From a virus, in IMG/VR virus record IMGVR_UViG_3300000116_000178, positions 1 to 26,615 of that record: a stretch of DNA of 26,615 nucleotides; one strand, given 5' to 3'. A program made the position numbers and the translations under genes. Under the pieces are notes generated by a model. The model made no database searches. It was given only the letters and a program-made list of their open reading frames with translations, and was not told where the DNA came from. Of this stretch, positions 1 through 7,241 are shown piece by piece (positions within the stretch are counted from its first letter, which is position 1; every line of letters begins with the position of its first letter).

Positions 1-18
1 TAAGACAGCAATGGTTAG

Positions 19-162
19 ATGTATTACGTCAGCTCGATACAGATTCAGCAACTCACTGAGGAGTGGGCAACTGATCGTATTCTCCGTTTAATCGAATCAG
101 ATAATTTCGTAGATGCCAAAGCGATTGCGCTTGAGCATGGAATCGAATGGATCGACTTTTAG
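19..162 (+). CDS. small hypothetical protein (47 aa), end of upstream unit
   Basis: An ATG ORF of 47 codons (begins MYYVSSIQIQQ, ends IEWIDF) runs directly into an intrinsic terminator, with the stop codon at the foot of the terminator stem. That placement is the main reason to call it real. An in-frame TAG sits just before the ATG, so it is not the tail of a longer ORF in this frame. No Shine-Dalgarno sequence is visible. The product is mildly acidic, probably helical, and not recognised. A competing 26-codon ORF starts at 11 in another frame and is less convincing. Confidence 0.4.
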   Translation: MYYVSSIQIQQLTEEWATDRILRLIESDNFVDAKAIALEHGIEWIDF

Positions 163-187
163 CAGTCCCAAACAGGGGCTGTTTTTT
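162..187 (+). terminator. intrinsic (Rho-independent) terminator
   Basis: GCAGTCCC (162-169) pairs with GGGGCTGT (175-182) across a 5-nt loop (AAACA), giving 8 pairs including G-T wobbles. The stem runs directly into a T-tract at 182-187. It closes the unit that includes the small ORF at 19-162 and separates it from the packaging and structural operon. Confidence 0.8.
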
Positions 188-292
188 ATTGTCCCATGCC
201 CTAGGTATCGTTTTCATTCAGCTTTTCTATGTTGTTTGTTTATTATTGGAAGCATTGCTTTCGATAAACTTAGAGTTCCCCTCTAAGGACAA
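188..292 (+). promoter_or_regulatory. leader region, probable promoter, with hairpin before the first gene
   Basis: This 105-nt gap follows the terminator and precedes the first gene of the operon, so a promoter is expected here. It is AT-rich. GATAAA (263-268) could act as a -10 element, but I find no convincing -35 at the right distance. CTTAGAG (269-275) and CTCTAAG (281-287) form a perfect 7-bp hairpin with a TTCCC loop. Its 3' arm contains the AAG of the AAGGA ribosome-binding sequence (285-289) for the ATG at 293, so it could mask that site or act as an operator. Confidence 0.35.
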
Positions 293-451
293 ATGCAGCC
301 AGCAATCATGATCAAAACAGAGTCTCCATATATGGAGCTGTACACGATCAAAGCACTAAGCCAGGCTGATTTGGATTTTGCGAATGAGAATTTTCAAGAA
401 GCGGGATTACCGTTCCGCGTAGTCCGAGAAAATGGTGAACCCACTGCCTGA
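293..451 (+). CDS. small hypothetical protein (52 aa)
   Basis: A 52-codon ORF (MQPAIMIKTESPYMELYTIK...) has AAGGA four nucleotides before the ATG. It ends 20 nt inside the next ORF. The sequence ...SQADLDFANENFQEAGLPFRVVREN... looks like a compact alpha/beta protein, but I do not recognise a family. It contains a perfect 14-bp palindrome at 324-337. As the first gene of the structural operon it could be a late regulator or an uncharacterised packaging accessory protein; this is inference. Confidence 0.55.
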   Translation: MQPAIMIKTESPYMELYTIKALSQADLDFANENFQEAGLPFRVVRENGEPTA

Positions 452-878
452 TCTGCGTTTAGATGGGTCCAGATGCATTTCATCAATGGAGTATGTCACG
501 GAGGCTGCAGTACCACTGTGTCTTATCCCTGTGGACTTTCGTCATCCATTAGCTCAGCAATTTGAAGAGATCGACGAGGATGGTGATCTAATCCGCAGCT
601 ATGACGAGTGGGGTCTGGCGTCTGTACTGACTTATGCGTACTACAAGCGGGTACAAGCCAAGAGCCAGTACTCAAACATGGAGATGATGATTGGGGAATG
701 TCTGGAGATGTCCCGTCACTCCCCGCTTGAGAACAAGGCCTTATTCCAAACATTGAAACGCGAGATCAAAGCAGGCAATCAGGAACAAGCTGTTGGCTGG
801 TCAAAGGTTTTAGTTTCCAAAATTGCATCAGCACTTGCCGAACAACACGAAGAGCTGGAGGACGATGAGGAAGATTGA
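432..878 (+). CDS. hypothetical protein (148 aa)
   Basis: The ORF encodes up to 148 residues with a strongly acidic C-terminus (EELEDDEED). The middle part (about residues 60-125) is predicted helical by eye. The start is uncertain: the ATG at 432 overlaps the previous gene by 20 nt and has only a weak GAGA-like ribosome-binding sequence, and ATGs at 462, 474, 487 and others are alternatives. The first 20 residues read like read-through of non-coding sequence, so a later start is quite possible. It overlaps the next gene by 14 nt. No family recognised. Its place just upstream of the terminase genes suggests a packaging or late-expression accessory role. Confidence 0.6.
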   Translation: MVNPLPDLRLDGSRCISSMEYVTEAAVPLCLIPVDFRHPLAQQFEEIDEDGDLIRSYDEWGLASVLTYAYYKRVQAKSQYSNMEMMIGECLEMSRHSPLENKALFQTLKREIKAGNQEQAVGWSKVLVSKIASALAEQHEELEDDEED

Positions 879-1065
879 ACCCAGCGTCAATGACCAGCTG
901 AAGTTCGCAAAGTTGGTAAAAGAACTGGACAAGCTTGATCGCGACTCACTCCATGAGATTGCGATTGAATTGGCACGTCTGGCGTTGTTGATGCAACCAG
1001 CTGCTATCCGATGGGCAGCCCATGAAGCAGCAGCAAATTTAGGAGGATTTCATGGAACGCCCTGA
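865..1065 (+). CDS. small hypothetical protein (66 aa)
   Basis: I chose the ATG at 865 (MRKIEPSVNDQLK...) because a strong GGAGG lies at 857-861; an in-frame ATG at 823 would extend the protein into the preceding gene with no comparable signal. The product looks all-helical, with alternating charged and hydrophobic residues (KLVKELDKLDRDSLHEIAIELARLA) followed by an Ala-rich segment. No family recognised. It overlaps the terminase small subunit gene by 14 nt. Confidence 0.6.
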   Translation: MRKIEPSVNDQLKFAKLVKELDKLDRDSLHEIAIELARLALLMQPAAIRWAAHEAAANLGGFHGTP

Positions 1066-1480
1066 AAATCTGGACGAACGCCAGATATTGGCGGCTCAGT
1101 CGCTGGCTGCCGGTTGTTCAAACCGAGATGCATCCCGCCGAGCCAAATGCTCGATCGAGACCATCCGCGTCTGGCGCAAGCAGGCTGATTTCAATGATTG
1201 CATCTGGGAGTACCAGCAGCAGATCTTTCAGCAGTCCTTTGGCATCACGTCTGAGGCGTTACCAATGGCAGTAGCCAAGCTTCAGGAAATCATTGAAACA
1301 GATGATCCTGATGTAAACGCCAGCGTCAAGGTTGCAGCGATCAAGATCATGATCGACAGCGCCCAGAAACAGTACGAAACCCGCACCATCGAACGTCGTA
1401 TCGACCAACTGGAAGATTATGCAAGGCAGATTGCAGTCACGCCTATCACAGTTAGAGAAATTTCACCAGGAAAGGTCTGA
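1052..1480 (+). CDS. terS: terminase small subunit-like, N-terminal HTH
   Basis: The 142-residue protein opens with a helix-turn-helix (about residues 8-45: ERQILAAQSLAAG, CSNRDASRRA, SIETIRVWRKQ) of the kind that recognises packaging sites. A helical middle (about 65-110, probably for oligomerisation) and a coiled C-terminal region (about 110-130) follow. This is the usual layout of small terminase subunits, which bind phage DNA as a ring and load it into the large subunit. A perfect AGGAGG (1041-1046) sets the ATG at 1052. It lies directly before, and overlaps by 62 nt, the large subunit gene. The assignment rests on the HTH, the size and the position. Confidence 0.78.
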   Translation: MERPENLDERQILAAQSLAAGCSNRDASRRAKCSIETIRVWRKQADFNDCIWEYQQQIFQQSFGITSEALPMAVAKLQEIIETDDPDVNASVKVAAIKIMIDSAQKQYETRTIERRIDQLEDYARQIAVTPITVREISPGKV

Positions 1481-2828
1481 ACTAGAGGAAAAACGGCGCA
1501 CCCAAAGTACGGGTGAGTTATTCGTCGCCGGATTCCCTACTGAAGATCGATGGGCAGAGTTTGCGCCTTTGACGTGGATCAAGAGTGGCGGAACAATCAA
1601 GCGTTTCAAACCATATGACATCCAGAAGCAGTTAATTGAATCAATCCGCCAGAACCAATACACAATTGTTTTAAAAAGTCGGCAAGTAGGAGCATCAGAG
1701 ACCGTCTGCTCCTATTTGTTGTGCAGAGCGCTTACGGAGCCTGGGTTTTCTGCTGTTGTGTTCTCCAAGACTGCAGCCGACGCACAATCACTGGGTAAAA
1801 GGATTCGCGCACAAGCTGCCAGTATTGCTGAAGCGGACATTCAGTTCACGACAGAATCAAATAGTGAAATAAGTTTCGCTGGTCTTGGAACATTACTTTT
1901 CCTACCTGCTACACCTAGGGCGGCCAGGGGAATTCCCTCAGTGTCAGTAGTAGTTTTGGATGAAGCTGCTTTCCTCGGAAACGAAGCCGATCAAATATTC
2001 ACAGCCGTCCAACCCACGATGGCAACGCTTGGAGATAAAGGGCGAATGATTTTAATCTCAACGCCGAACGGCCTTGGGAATTTATTTGCCAATCTTTGGT
2101 ATACAGCAGACGACTGGAACAAATTCAAGATCCACTGGAAGGACATACCAACGTATGCCAAGGATCCGCAGTGGGGTGAAAAACAAAAGCGCCGTTCCAA
2201 ACTAAGCGATCGTGCATATCGCCAGGAATTCGAGCTTGATTTTGTAGCCTCTCAAGCCCAGCTTTATAACCCCGAATTAGTGGAGTTGGCCTGTAATGGT
2301 CAATGTATTGATTCCGGCTTTGTGGGTCGTGATTATGTAATGGCAGTTGACCCTGCTGCCGGTGGAGAGGATTATTGGTGCAGCATAATTTTGGACATCA
2401 CACGCATCCCATACCGTGTCGTCAATGTCTTCAGGATGCGTCAAAAAAGCAGTGATTATTGCATAAAACAAATTGTTGAGCAGGCAGAGAACTTCGCTCC
2501 TGCAAAGGTAATTGTTGAAAAGAATGGTGTTGGCGCAATCGTTTCCGAGGTTTTGTCTATGAAGCTGGCGAAGTATATGGTCGACCCTTACAACACCAAC
2601 AGACCCAACAAAATTACAAATACAGATCGCATTGCATATCTGCTAGAAAGGGAAGAACTAATGCTTCCGCGTGAGCCATTCTTTCAGGAGCTGTTGATGT
2701 TTCAGCAACTTGAAGGTGGCGATCGAAAAGCAGGCCCTGGTGCTCATGATGACTCTGTTATGGCCCTGGCACTTGCTTTAAGCGCGGTTGCACAAACACC
2801 TACAGCCGATTGGCTTGAACTTGTATGA
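1419..2828 (+). CDS. terL: terminase large subunit (ATPase-nuclease)
   Basis: The 469-residue protein has both halves of a DNA-packaging motor. ATPase half: a variant Walker A, LKSRQVGASE (85-94); Walker B with catalytic acid, VSVVVLDEA (D181, E182); and motif III, ISTPNG (213-218). RNase H-like nuclease half: D311 in AVDPAAGG, E367 in IVEKNGVG, and the acidic pair D444-D445 in AHDDSVMAL. It cuts concatemers and pumps DNA through the portal using ATP. The length is normal. The ATG at 1419 has GGAAG three nt upstream and lies inside the small subunit gene; the first 20 or so residues are not conserved-looking, so the start may be later. Confidence 0.95.
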   Translation: MQGRLQSRLSQLEKFHQERSELEEKRRTQSTGELFVAGFPTEDRWAEFAPLTWIKSGGTIKRFKPYDIQKQLIESIRQNQYTIVLKSRQVGASETVCSYLLCRALTEPGFSAVVFSKTAADAQSLGKRIRAQAASIAEADIQFTTESNSEISFAGLGTLLFLPATPRAARGIPSVSVVVLDEAAFLGNEADQIFTAVQPTMATLGDKGRMILISTPNGLGNLFANLWYTADDWNKFKIHWKDIPTYAKDPQWGEKQKRRSKLSDRAYRQEFELDFVASQAQLYNPELVELACNGQCIDSGFVGRDYVMAVDPAAGGEDYWCSIILDITRIPYRVVNVFRMRQKSSDYCIKQIVEQAENFAPAKVIVEKNGVGAIVSEVLSMKLAKYMVDPYNTNRPNKITNTDRIAYLLEREELMLPREPFFQELLMFQQLEGGDRKAGPGAHDDSVMALALALSAVAQTPTADWLELV

Positions 2829-3022
2829 AGGATGCCTACCAGGAGCGGGTAAGACAAGGGTTTGAAGACGATATCTGCGCCTACTTGGAGATGGAGCAGG
2901 GTGGAACACGTCTTCTTGACGATCTAGTTGAGATTCTGGAGGATTGGCACACTTATTATGCGGGCCAAGCGGACGAAATCAAGAAAGTTCTCCTGCGTCT
3001 TGGCATTAATCGGTACGATTAG
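2825..3022 (+). CDS. small hypothetical protein between terminase and portal (65 aa)
   Basis: The ATG overlaps the terminase stop as ATGA, indicating translational coupling. The 65 residues (MKDAYQERVRQGFED...) are acidic and probably all-helical, with one Trp and paired Tyr (DWHTYYAG). No known family recognised. Its consistent coupling to packaging genes suggests a role in packaging or portal assembly, but nothing in the sequence proves it. Confidence 0.7.
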   Translation: MKDAYQERVRQGFEDDICAYLEMEQGGTRLLDDLVEILEDWHTYYAGQADEIKKVLLRLGINRYD

Positions 3023-3032
3023 TTTGTAGAGT

Positions 3033-5114
3033 TTGGCTACAAGTTTGGCGGAAGTTTCAGATAACTCACAATTCAGAGAAGACGGGGTTCTTGTCAATGC
3101 GATCACCGGTCTAGGGACAAAACGAGATAAAAGTGCTTATTACGGCATTCAATCTCAGGGTTTGATGGCGGATGCGGATCTAGAGGCGTTGTATTTCGAT
3201 CCACTATGTCGTCGTGTGGTCGATGTATTTGCAGAAGCCGCCTTAGCCAAACGTCCAACACTCAAGTTTTCAGAGGAGCTTGAGGGCCACGACGAAATCA
3301 TTCGGAATATTGAGCAATATCTTGAGGATTCCGAGTCCTTCTTCTTTTTTGAGGAAGCATTGAAGCTGCAGCGCATCTATGGGGGTGCCGCAATCTTCAT
3401 GGTGTTCGATGACGGGATGGAACCAAGCGAGCCATTAAACCCCGCCCGTGTCCGTGGCATTGCTGATTTAGTCCCGCTGTCCAAGAAAGAGATAACACCA
3501 GATGAGTTCGACTATCTGAACTACAGAAATCCCACGCAATATCGAATCTCCACATCCAAGTCGTCGTCAAATACCAATGATCTTCAATACTTGTTGGTAC
3601 ATAGCAGCCGCATTCTGCGTTTCGATGGGCTCTATTTACCCTGGAGAGATCGACTCAACAACAGTGGGTGGGGATTATCCGCACTACAAGTGTTCTATGA
3701 CCCTTGGAAGAGGTACAGGGGTGCAACTGATGGGCTCTCGACAATGCTCAGCGAGATGGACTTGTTCGTACATAAGATACCTGGATTGGCAAATAAGATC
3801 ACCGCTGGTAAGGAGAGTGCCCTCAAAGCTCGTCTAGAAGCCAATTCCCTCGCCCGATCTTTGTATGGGGGCATGGCCCTGGATTCAGAGGAAGAGGTGA
3901 CATTCGCCGCCCGCAGTTTGGGAGGAGCACAGGATATTTTCGACCGCCTGCTCGACGACCTAGTTGCAGCGGCAGATATGCCGAAGCCTGTCCTGTTTGG
4001 GATGAGTCCTGCAGGAGGCCTGAGTGAAGCGGGCAAATTCGAGCAGAAACTATGGGCCAGTTCTATTGAGCGATACCAAAGCCACAGCTTGAAGCGGGCT
4101 TTTACTCGTTACTTGAACATCATTTTGTCTATTCGATCAGGCCCAACGGGTGGGAACCTGCCAACTCAATGGACAGCGCATTTCCCTCCGTATTTCGCCA
4201 GCTCCGATGCGGACAAGGCAAACATGCGCCAGCAGATTGCCCTTAGTGACCAGATTTACCTCAATGCAGGGGTAATCACTGCAATGGAGATCCGTGCCAG
4301 TCGATTCGGGGGCACGGAATACCAGTTAGATACGGTCTTACACGAAGAAGAGGAAGATCGTCTACTTGCTAAGCGGGAACTAGAGCATGAAGCCGCCCTA
4401 CAGGGCTTCGAGGGCCAACGACAAGCGCTGGAAAACAATGCCGAAGCCGCAAGGGTAGAAACAGATCCAGTGCCTTCTGACGAGCTTGTAGAAGACGCCT
4501 GCGACTTCCTGCATATGAATGGGCTGACCTTGATAGCAGGCACCAGCAATGGCATTTATCAGGTTGCTGCAGTTGTTCATCCAGATGGTCAACGCAACGA
4601 CTCAGAACCCGTTGTATTGATCGGCGGTCGTCTACGAGATCAGAAGTTGTATCGAGGTTTTGTGAAACGCCAGGACGAGACAATCGCCCCTGGCCCACTA
4701 TTGATGGGTTTCTATTCATCTCGCTCCGCCAGCCGTGCCCTAAAGCACTACTGCGATGAAGAAGAGGTCAGTGGCCTGAGCCTGTTGGACCCTCTCGACA
4801 TTGAGCATTTAAAGGTGACGTTCGATCGTTATGACAAGTCGATCGACTATGCGGGCATGACGTTCCCCGGCGGATATAACTCTCCAGTCAAAACACCTGA
4901 TCACAAAACTAAGTCCCACGCCGTGTTGGCGAAGGAAGGGGAGGAAGTAAAGCTGATTCGCTTTGGCCAGCAGGGGGTAAAGGGCAGCCCAAAGACTGAG
5001 GGCGAGTCAGAGGCAGCGCGTAACCGACGCAAAAGCTTCAAAGCTCGCCACGCCAAGAACATTGCCAAGGGACGGATGTCAGCAGCTTATTGGTCTGCCA
5101 GGACGAAGTGGTGA
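3033..5114 (+). CDS. portal protein (DUF1073-like) with extra C-terminal domains
   Basis: The 693-residue protein sits in the portal position right after terminase. Residues 1 to about 440 resemble the DUF1073 portal family: DPLCRRVVDVFAEAAL near 60, LQRIYGGAAIFMV near 115, a WG-containing stem region, and FGMSPAGGLSEAGKFEQK near 330, which is typical. Portals form the dodecameric DNA channel. The start is TTG at 3033, six nt after an in-frame TAG; TTG at 3045 is an alternative. Beyond the portal lie an unrecognised domain (about 485-600) and a very basic tail (about 625-693) with KLIRFGQQGVKG, RRKSFKARHAK and AAYWSARTKW. I recall the tail motif as a small stand-alone or fused module in marine viral proteins. 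No HxT pair of an Acb1-type phosphoesterase is visible. Confidence 0.88.
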   Translation: MATSLAEVSDNSQFREDGVLVNAITGLGTKRDKSAYYGIQSQGLMADADLEALYFDPLCRRVVDVFAEAALAKRPTLKFSEELEGHDEIIRNIEQYLEDSESFFFFEEALKLQRIYGGAAIFMVFDDGMEPSEPLNPARVRGIADLVPLSKKEITPDEFDYLNYRNPTQYRISTSKSSSNTNDLQYLLVHSSRILRFDGLYLPWRDRLNNSGWGLSALQVFYDPWKRYRGATDGLSTMLSEMDLFVHKIPGLANKITAGKESALKARLEANSLARSLYGGMALDSEEEVTFAARSLGGAQDIFDRLLDDLVAAADMPKPVLFGMSPAGGLSEAGKFEQKLWASSIERYQSHSLKRAFTRYLNIILSIRSGPTGGNLPTQWTAHFPPYFASSDADKANMRQQIALSDQIYLNAGVITAMEIRASRFGGTEYQLDTVLHEEEEDRLLAKRELEHEAALQGFEGQRQALENNAEAARVETDPVPSDELVEDACDFLHMNGLTLIAGTSNGIYQVAAVVHPDGQRNDSEPVVLIGGRLRDQKLYRGFVKRQDETIAPGPLLMGFYSSRSASRALKHYCDEEEVSGLSLLDPLDIEHLKVTFDRYDKSIDYAGMTFPGGYNSPVKTPDHKTKSHAVLAKEGEEVKLIRFGQQGVKGSPKTEGESEAARNRRKSFKARHAKNIAKGRMSAAYWSARTKW

Positions 5115-5251
5115 TGGATAAACATATGAAGAAGCTGCTGCAGTGTTATCAAGATGCTGATCAATGCTGCACTAGAAAGAAGGCTAAGAAGCTAATTAAG
5201 AAAGCAGCAAAGGCCTTTAAAAAGCTAAACAAGTTGCAGGGCCTTGAATGA
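5114..5251 (+). CDS. Lys-rich micro-protein (45 aa)
   Basis: This short ORF overlaps the portal stop as TGATG and the next start as ATGA, so it is tiled exactly between its neighbours. It reads MDKHMKKLLQCYQDADQCC followed by a lysine-rich amphipathic helix (KKAKKLIKKAAKAFKKL). Three cysteines are clustered in residues 11-19. A basic peptide made with the head genes might bind DNA or scaffold, but no family is recognised. Confidence 0.6.
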   Translation: MDKHMKKLLQCYQDADQCCTRKKAKKLIKKAAKAFKKLNKLQGLE

Positions 5252-5451
5252 ATTATTCCAGCGACAGTGACGACATTGAAGTAACGCTGAAGTGCAGTCT
5301 GTCTACTCTTAGGTCACTGCATGCTTGCGTTCAAAAGAGTTACCGCCAGTGGCCCGGTGGCGACCCCCAGGAGCAGGTCAACTTAGAGATTATGGCTTCA
5401 GGTTTGTATGTGGTGTTGATGGACTCACTTCTTGAAAATGATTTGGTTTAA
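5248..5451 (+). CDS. small hypothetical protein (67 aa)
   Basis: It starts by ATGA overlap with the preceding micro-gene and ends two nt before the minor head gene. The sequence MNYSSDSDDIEVTLKCSLST...LEIMASGLYVVLMDSLL suggests an acidic N-terminus followed by helices. No family recognised. The tight packing supports it being real. Confidence 0.65.
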   Translation: MNYSSDSDDIEVTLKCSLSTLRSLHACVQKSYRQWPGGDPQEQVNLEIMASGLYVVLMDSLLENDLV

Positions 5452-5453
5452 GT

Positions 5454-6326
5454 ATGGAAGATCTGATTGAAGATAACAACGATTTACTAGAGGAGGAGGA
5501 GCTAGCTGCAATTGCTGCGATCGTCGCTTTATTAGATCAAGGTCTTATTCGTTTAGCTCGTCAAGTGTTTGCTCAATTAGAAAGCGGTCCATCTCTTCTT
5601 GCATCGACAGAAGAGCTTCTATATGAGTTAATCCCTGTTGAGCCCCTAAAGGATGTTGATGATCCTGTCTTGCAGTCTGTGGAGAAACTTCTTCAGAAAT
5701 CGACATCCCTAGGTCTGGATTTAGCTTCAGAGTTATCAAAACCTCTAGTATCCGCGCCTGTCGCTGTTGGCATCTCAGCTGCGCTAATTGGATCAGCAGC
5801 ACTCCGAGCGCGAGGATACATAGGATTACAGGCGCGGTCATTTTCGGAAGAAGTAGCGGAGGCCGTAAATACTGGACTTATTAATAGCTCAACAACAAAG
5901 GATTTAACGAATGATCTAAGGCGTCGTTTGAAGGTTACAAGTGCCCGAGTCTCGACCATTATTAGAACCGAGGCATCACAGGCAAGATCAGAAGCTGTAT
6001 TTACTTATTATGCCGAGCAAGGGATCGACTTGGTTTGGTATTACGTCGCCCTTGGAGAAAGAACCTGTCCGCATTGTGCGGCTCAAGCTGGCAAAGTCTT
6101 TAAGCGTGGTGCAATCAGGGTTTTAAGGCATTGGAATTGTCACTGCACTCTGCTTGCGTATAAGTTGAACGAGAGTGATAAGAAGTCCTCTGTTGACAGT
6201 TTCCGCCTCAGCCATAGAAAACGAGTTCTAAGTTACGCTAGGTCTAAGGGTATTCGTCTTAATGAAGGCCCTGCGGCTTTCGACACCTCCAGGCCTGTTC
6301 CCTACGGTAAAAACGGACTTGTATAA
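5454..6326 (+). CDS. minor head protein, Mu gpF / SPP1 gp7 family
   Basis: The 290-residue protein carries the C-terminal head-morphogenesis domain of the Mu gpF/SPP1 gp7 family. The signature is VSTIIRTEASQARSEA (about 165-180), WYYVALGERTCPHCAAQAGKVF (C205, H207, C208), then WNCHCTLLAY (C229, H230, C231), a probable zinc site. Family members bind the portal, are packaged inside the head in a few copies and affect DNA delivery. The N-terminal 90 residues are acidic and helical, and residues about 100-125 are hydrophobic (VAVGISAALIGSAAL). The gene overlaps the next one by 65 nt in the +1 frame. Gene order portal then minor head protein is typical. Confidence 0.9.
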   Translation: MEDLIEDNNDLLEEEELAAIAAIVALLDQGLIRLARQVFAQLESGPSLLASTEELLYELIPVEPLKDVDDPVLQSVEKLLQKSTSLGLDLASELSKPLVSAPVAVGISAALIGSAALRARGYIGLQARSFSEEVAEAVNTGLINSSTTKDLTNDLRRRLKVTSARVSTIIRTEASQARSEAVFTYYAEQGIDLVWYYVALGERTCPHCAAQAGKVFKRGAIRVLRHWNCHCTLLAYKLNESDKKSSVDSFRLSHRKRVLSYARSKGIRLNEGPAAFDTSRPVPYGKNGLV

Positions 6327-6699
6327 ATCTGACGCCCCTAGATTTATGTTTAAGAGCAAGGCAGAAGCTGAAAAAGCTGGCCAGACTCTGGGGCTCGAAG
6401 GTTCGCATTCTCATCAGACTGAAGCTGGTGAAACGGTTTATATGCCGGGTAAAACTCACAAGGAATTTATGGAATCCCGAGACAAGAAAAGCGACGGACG
6501 CAAGGTTAAATCAAAATACCAAGCAGCCCGAGACGCGATGTACCAGAAGCGCCTGAAGGATATGGGCTCATACAGAAAGTACAGCGAGAAGAAGCAAGCC
6601 GACATGCACGGCGGCAAAAAGAAGAAGAAATCTCCTTATGCAGACGGTATGAAATCAGATGCAGGAACCATCGGGCGTGAGATTGACGGATTGCTATGA
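6262..6699 (+). CDS. basic head-associated protein, possible continuation of the minor head protein
   Basis: The ORF gives 145 residues from the ATG at 6262. The first part, which overlaps the minor head gene, has no family character, and the recognisable module starts near the second ATG at 6346: FKSKAEAEKAGQTLGLEG, SHSHQTEAGETVYMPGKTH. I recall similar SHxH...YMPGxTH stretches at the ends of phage head proteins and as small phage ORFs. The C-terminus is very basic (HGGKKKKKSPYADGMKSD). No good ribosome-binding sequence precedes either ATG. It may be translated by coupling, or as a +1 extension of the upstream protein. The function is likely in the capsid interior but unproven. Confidence 0.7.
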   Translation: MKALRLSTPPGLFPTVKTDLYKSDAPRFMFKSKAEAEKAGQTLGLEGSHSHQTEAGETVYMPGKTHKEFMESRDKKSDGRKVKSKYQAARDAMYQKRLKDMGSYRKYSEKKQADMHGGKKKKKSPYADGMKSDAGTIGREIDGLL

Positions 6700-7205
6700 G
6701 TAAGTTCCGTGATAAAGCTCTACATGCCAGGGCTGTTGCGGCTGCTAAGCGAAAGTTCAGAGTTTGGCCTAGCGCCTATGCCTCTGGTTATGTAGTCCAG
6801 CAATACAAACGCCTGTACAAGGAAAAGCACGGCTCAATGAGTGGTGCCTTTCGAGGTGATGACCTGGGTAAATGGTTTAACGAGAAGTGGGTCAGGATCA
6901 CATCGACGGGCAAGATTGCAGGTCCATGTGGCGAACGATCCAGCAAGGAAGGGAAGCCAAAGTGTCTACCAAAAGCCAAGGCACAGGCCCTGTCGACTGC
7001 GGAACGCAAACAAATAGTTGCTCGAAAGCGCTCTCAGGATCCCAATCCAAATCGCAAAGGCAAGGCCATCATGACAAGTAGTAAAACCCAAAGTGATGCG
7101 TACAAGCTGGGAAATTTGATGAAAGATGGATCTGAGGACCGTAAAAAAGTGCGTGATCGCCTGGCCAAGATTATGGACGGGTACAAAAAGAAAAACAGCT
7201 GCTAA
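6696..7205 (+). CDS. DUF5872-like basic protein
   Basis: The start overlaps the preceding stop as ATGA. Of 169 residues, about 60-125 match the pattern I associate with DUF5872: KWVRITSTGKIAGPCG, KPKCLPKAKAQAL, ER, ARKRSQDPNPNRKGKA. This Cys- and Lys-rich module recurs in large and marine viruses with no known function. The N-terminus (KALHARAVAAAKRKFRVWPSAYASGY) resembles another small motif often paired with it. The C-terminus (about 126-169) is charged and helical and ends in KKKNSC. The high basic charge and head-gene location suggest nucleic-acid contact; this is inference. Confidence 0.72.
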   Translation: MSKFRDKALHARAVAAAKRKFRVWPSAYASGYVVQQYKRLYKEKHGSMSGAFRGDDLGKWFNEKWVRITSTGKIAGPCGERSSKEGKPKCLPKAKAQALSTAERKQIVARKRSQDPNPNRKGKAIMTSSKTQSDAYKLGNLMKDGSEDRKKVRDRLAKIMDGYKKKNSC

Positions 7206-7241
7206 GTTTATGCGCTACATAGGGACATCTGGACTCGCATA

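Noticed and set aside
1419-2828. Intein or intron in the large terminase
   Set aside because: The ATPase and nuclease motifs are normally spaced, the length (469) is usual, and no splice-junction residues or extra domain are seen.
3695-4719. Several minus-strand ORFs (99-116 codons) inside the portal gene
   Set aside because: They overlap one another and the portal, are Ser/Arg-rich, and read as mirror frames of helical coding sequence.
4480-4860. Possible Acb1-type anti-CBASS phosphoesterase in the portal extension, because DUF1073-related proteins can be linked with Acb1
   Set aside because: The required pair of HxT/HxS motifs is not present; only HLKVTF is seen, which does not fit.
6302-6320. 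GGTAAAAACGG near the end of the minor head gene as a -1 slippery site
   Set aside because: The register would be T AAA AAC, which is not a valid X-XXY-YYZ heptamer, and -1 would not reach the downstream ORF, which is in the +1 frame.
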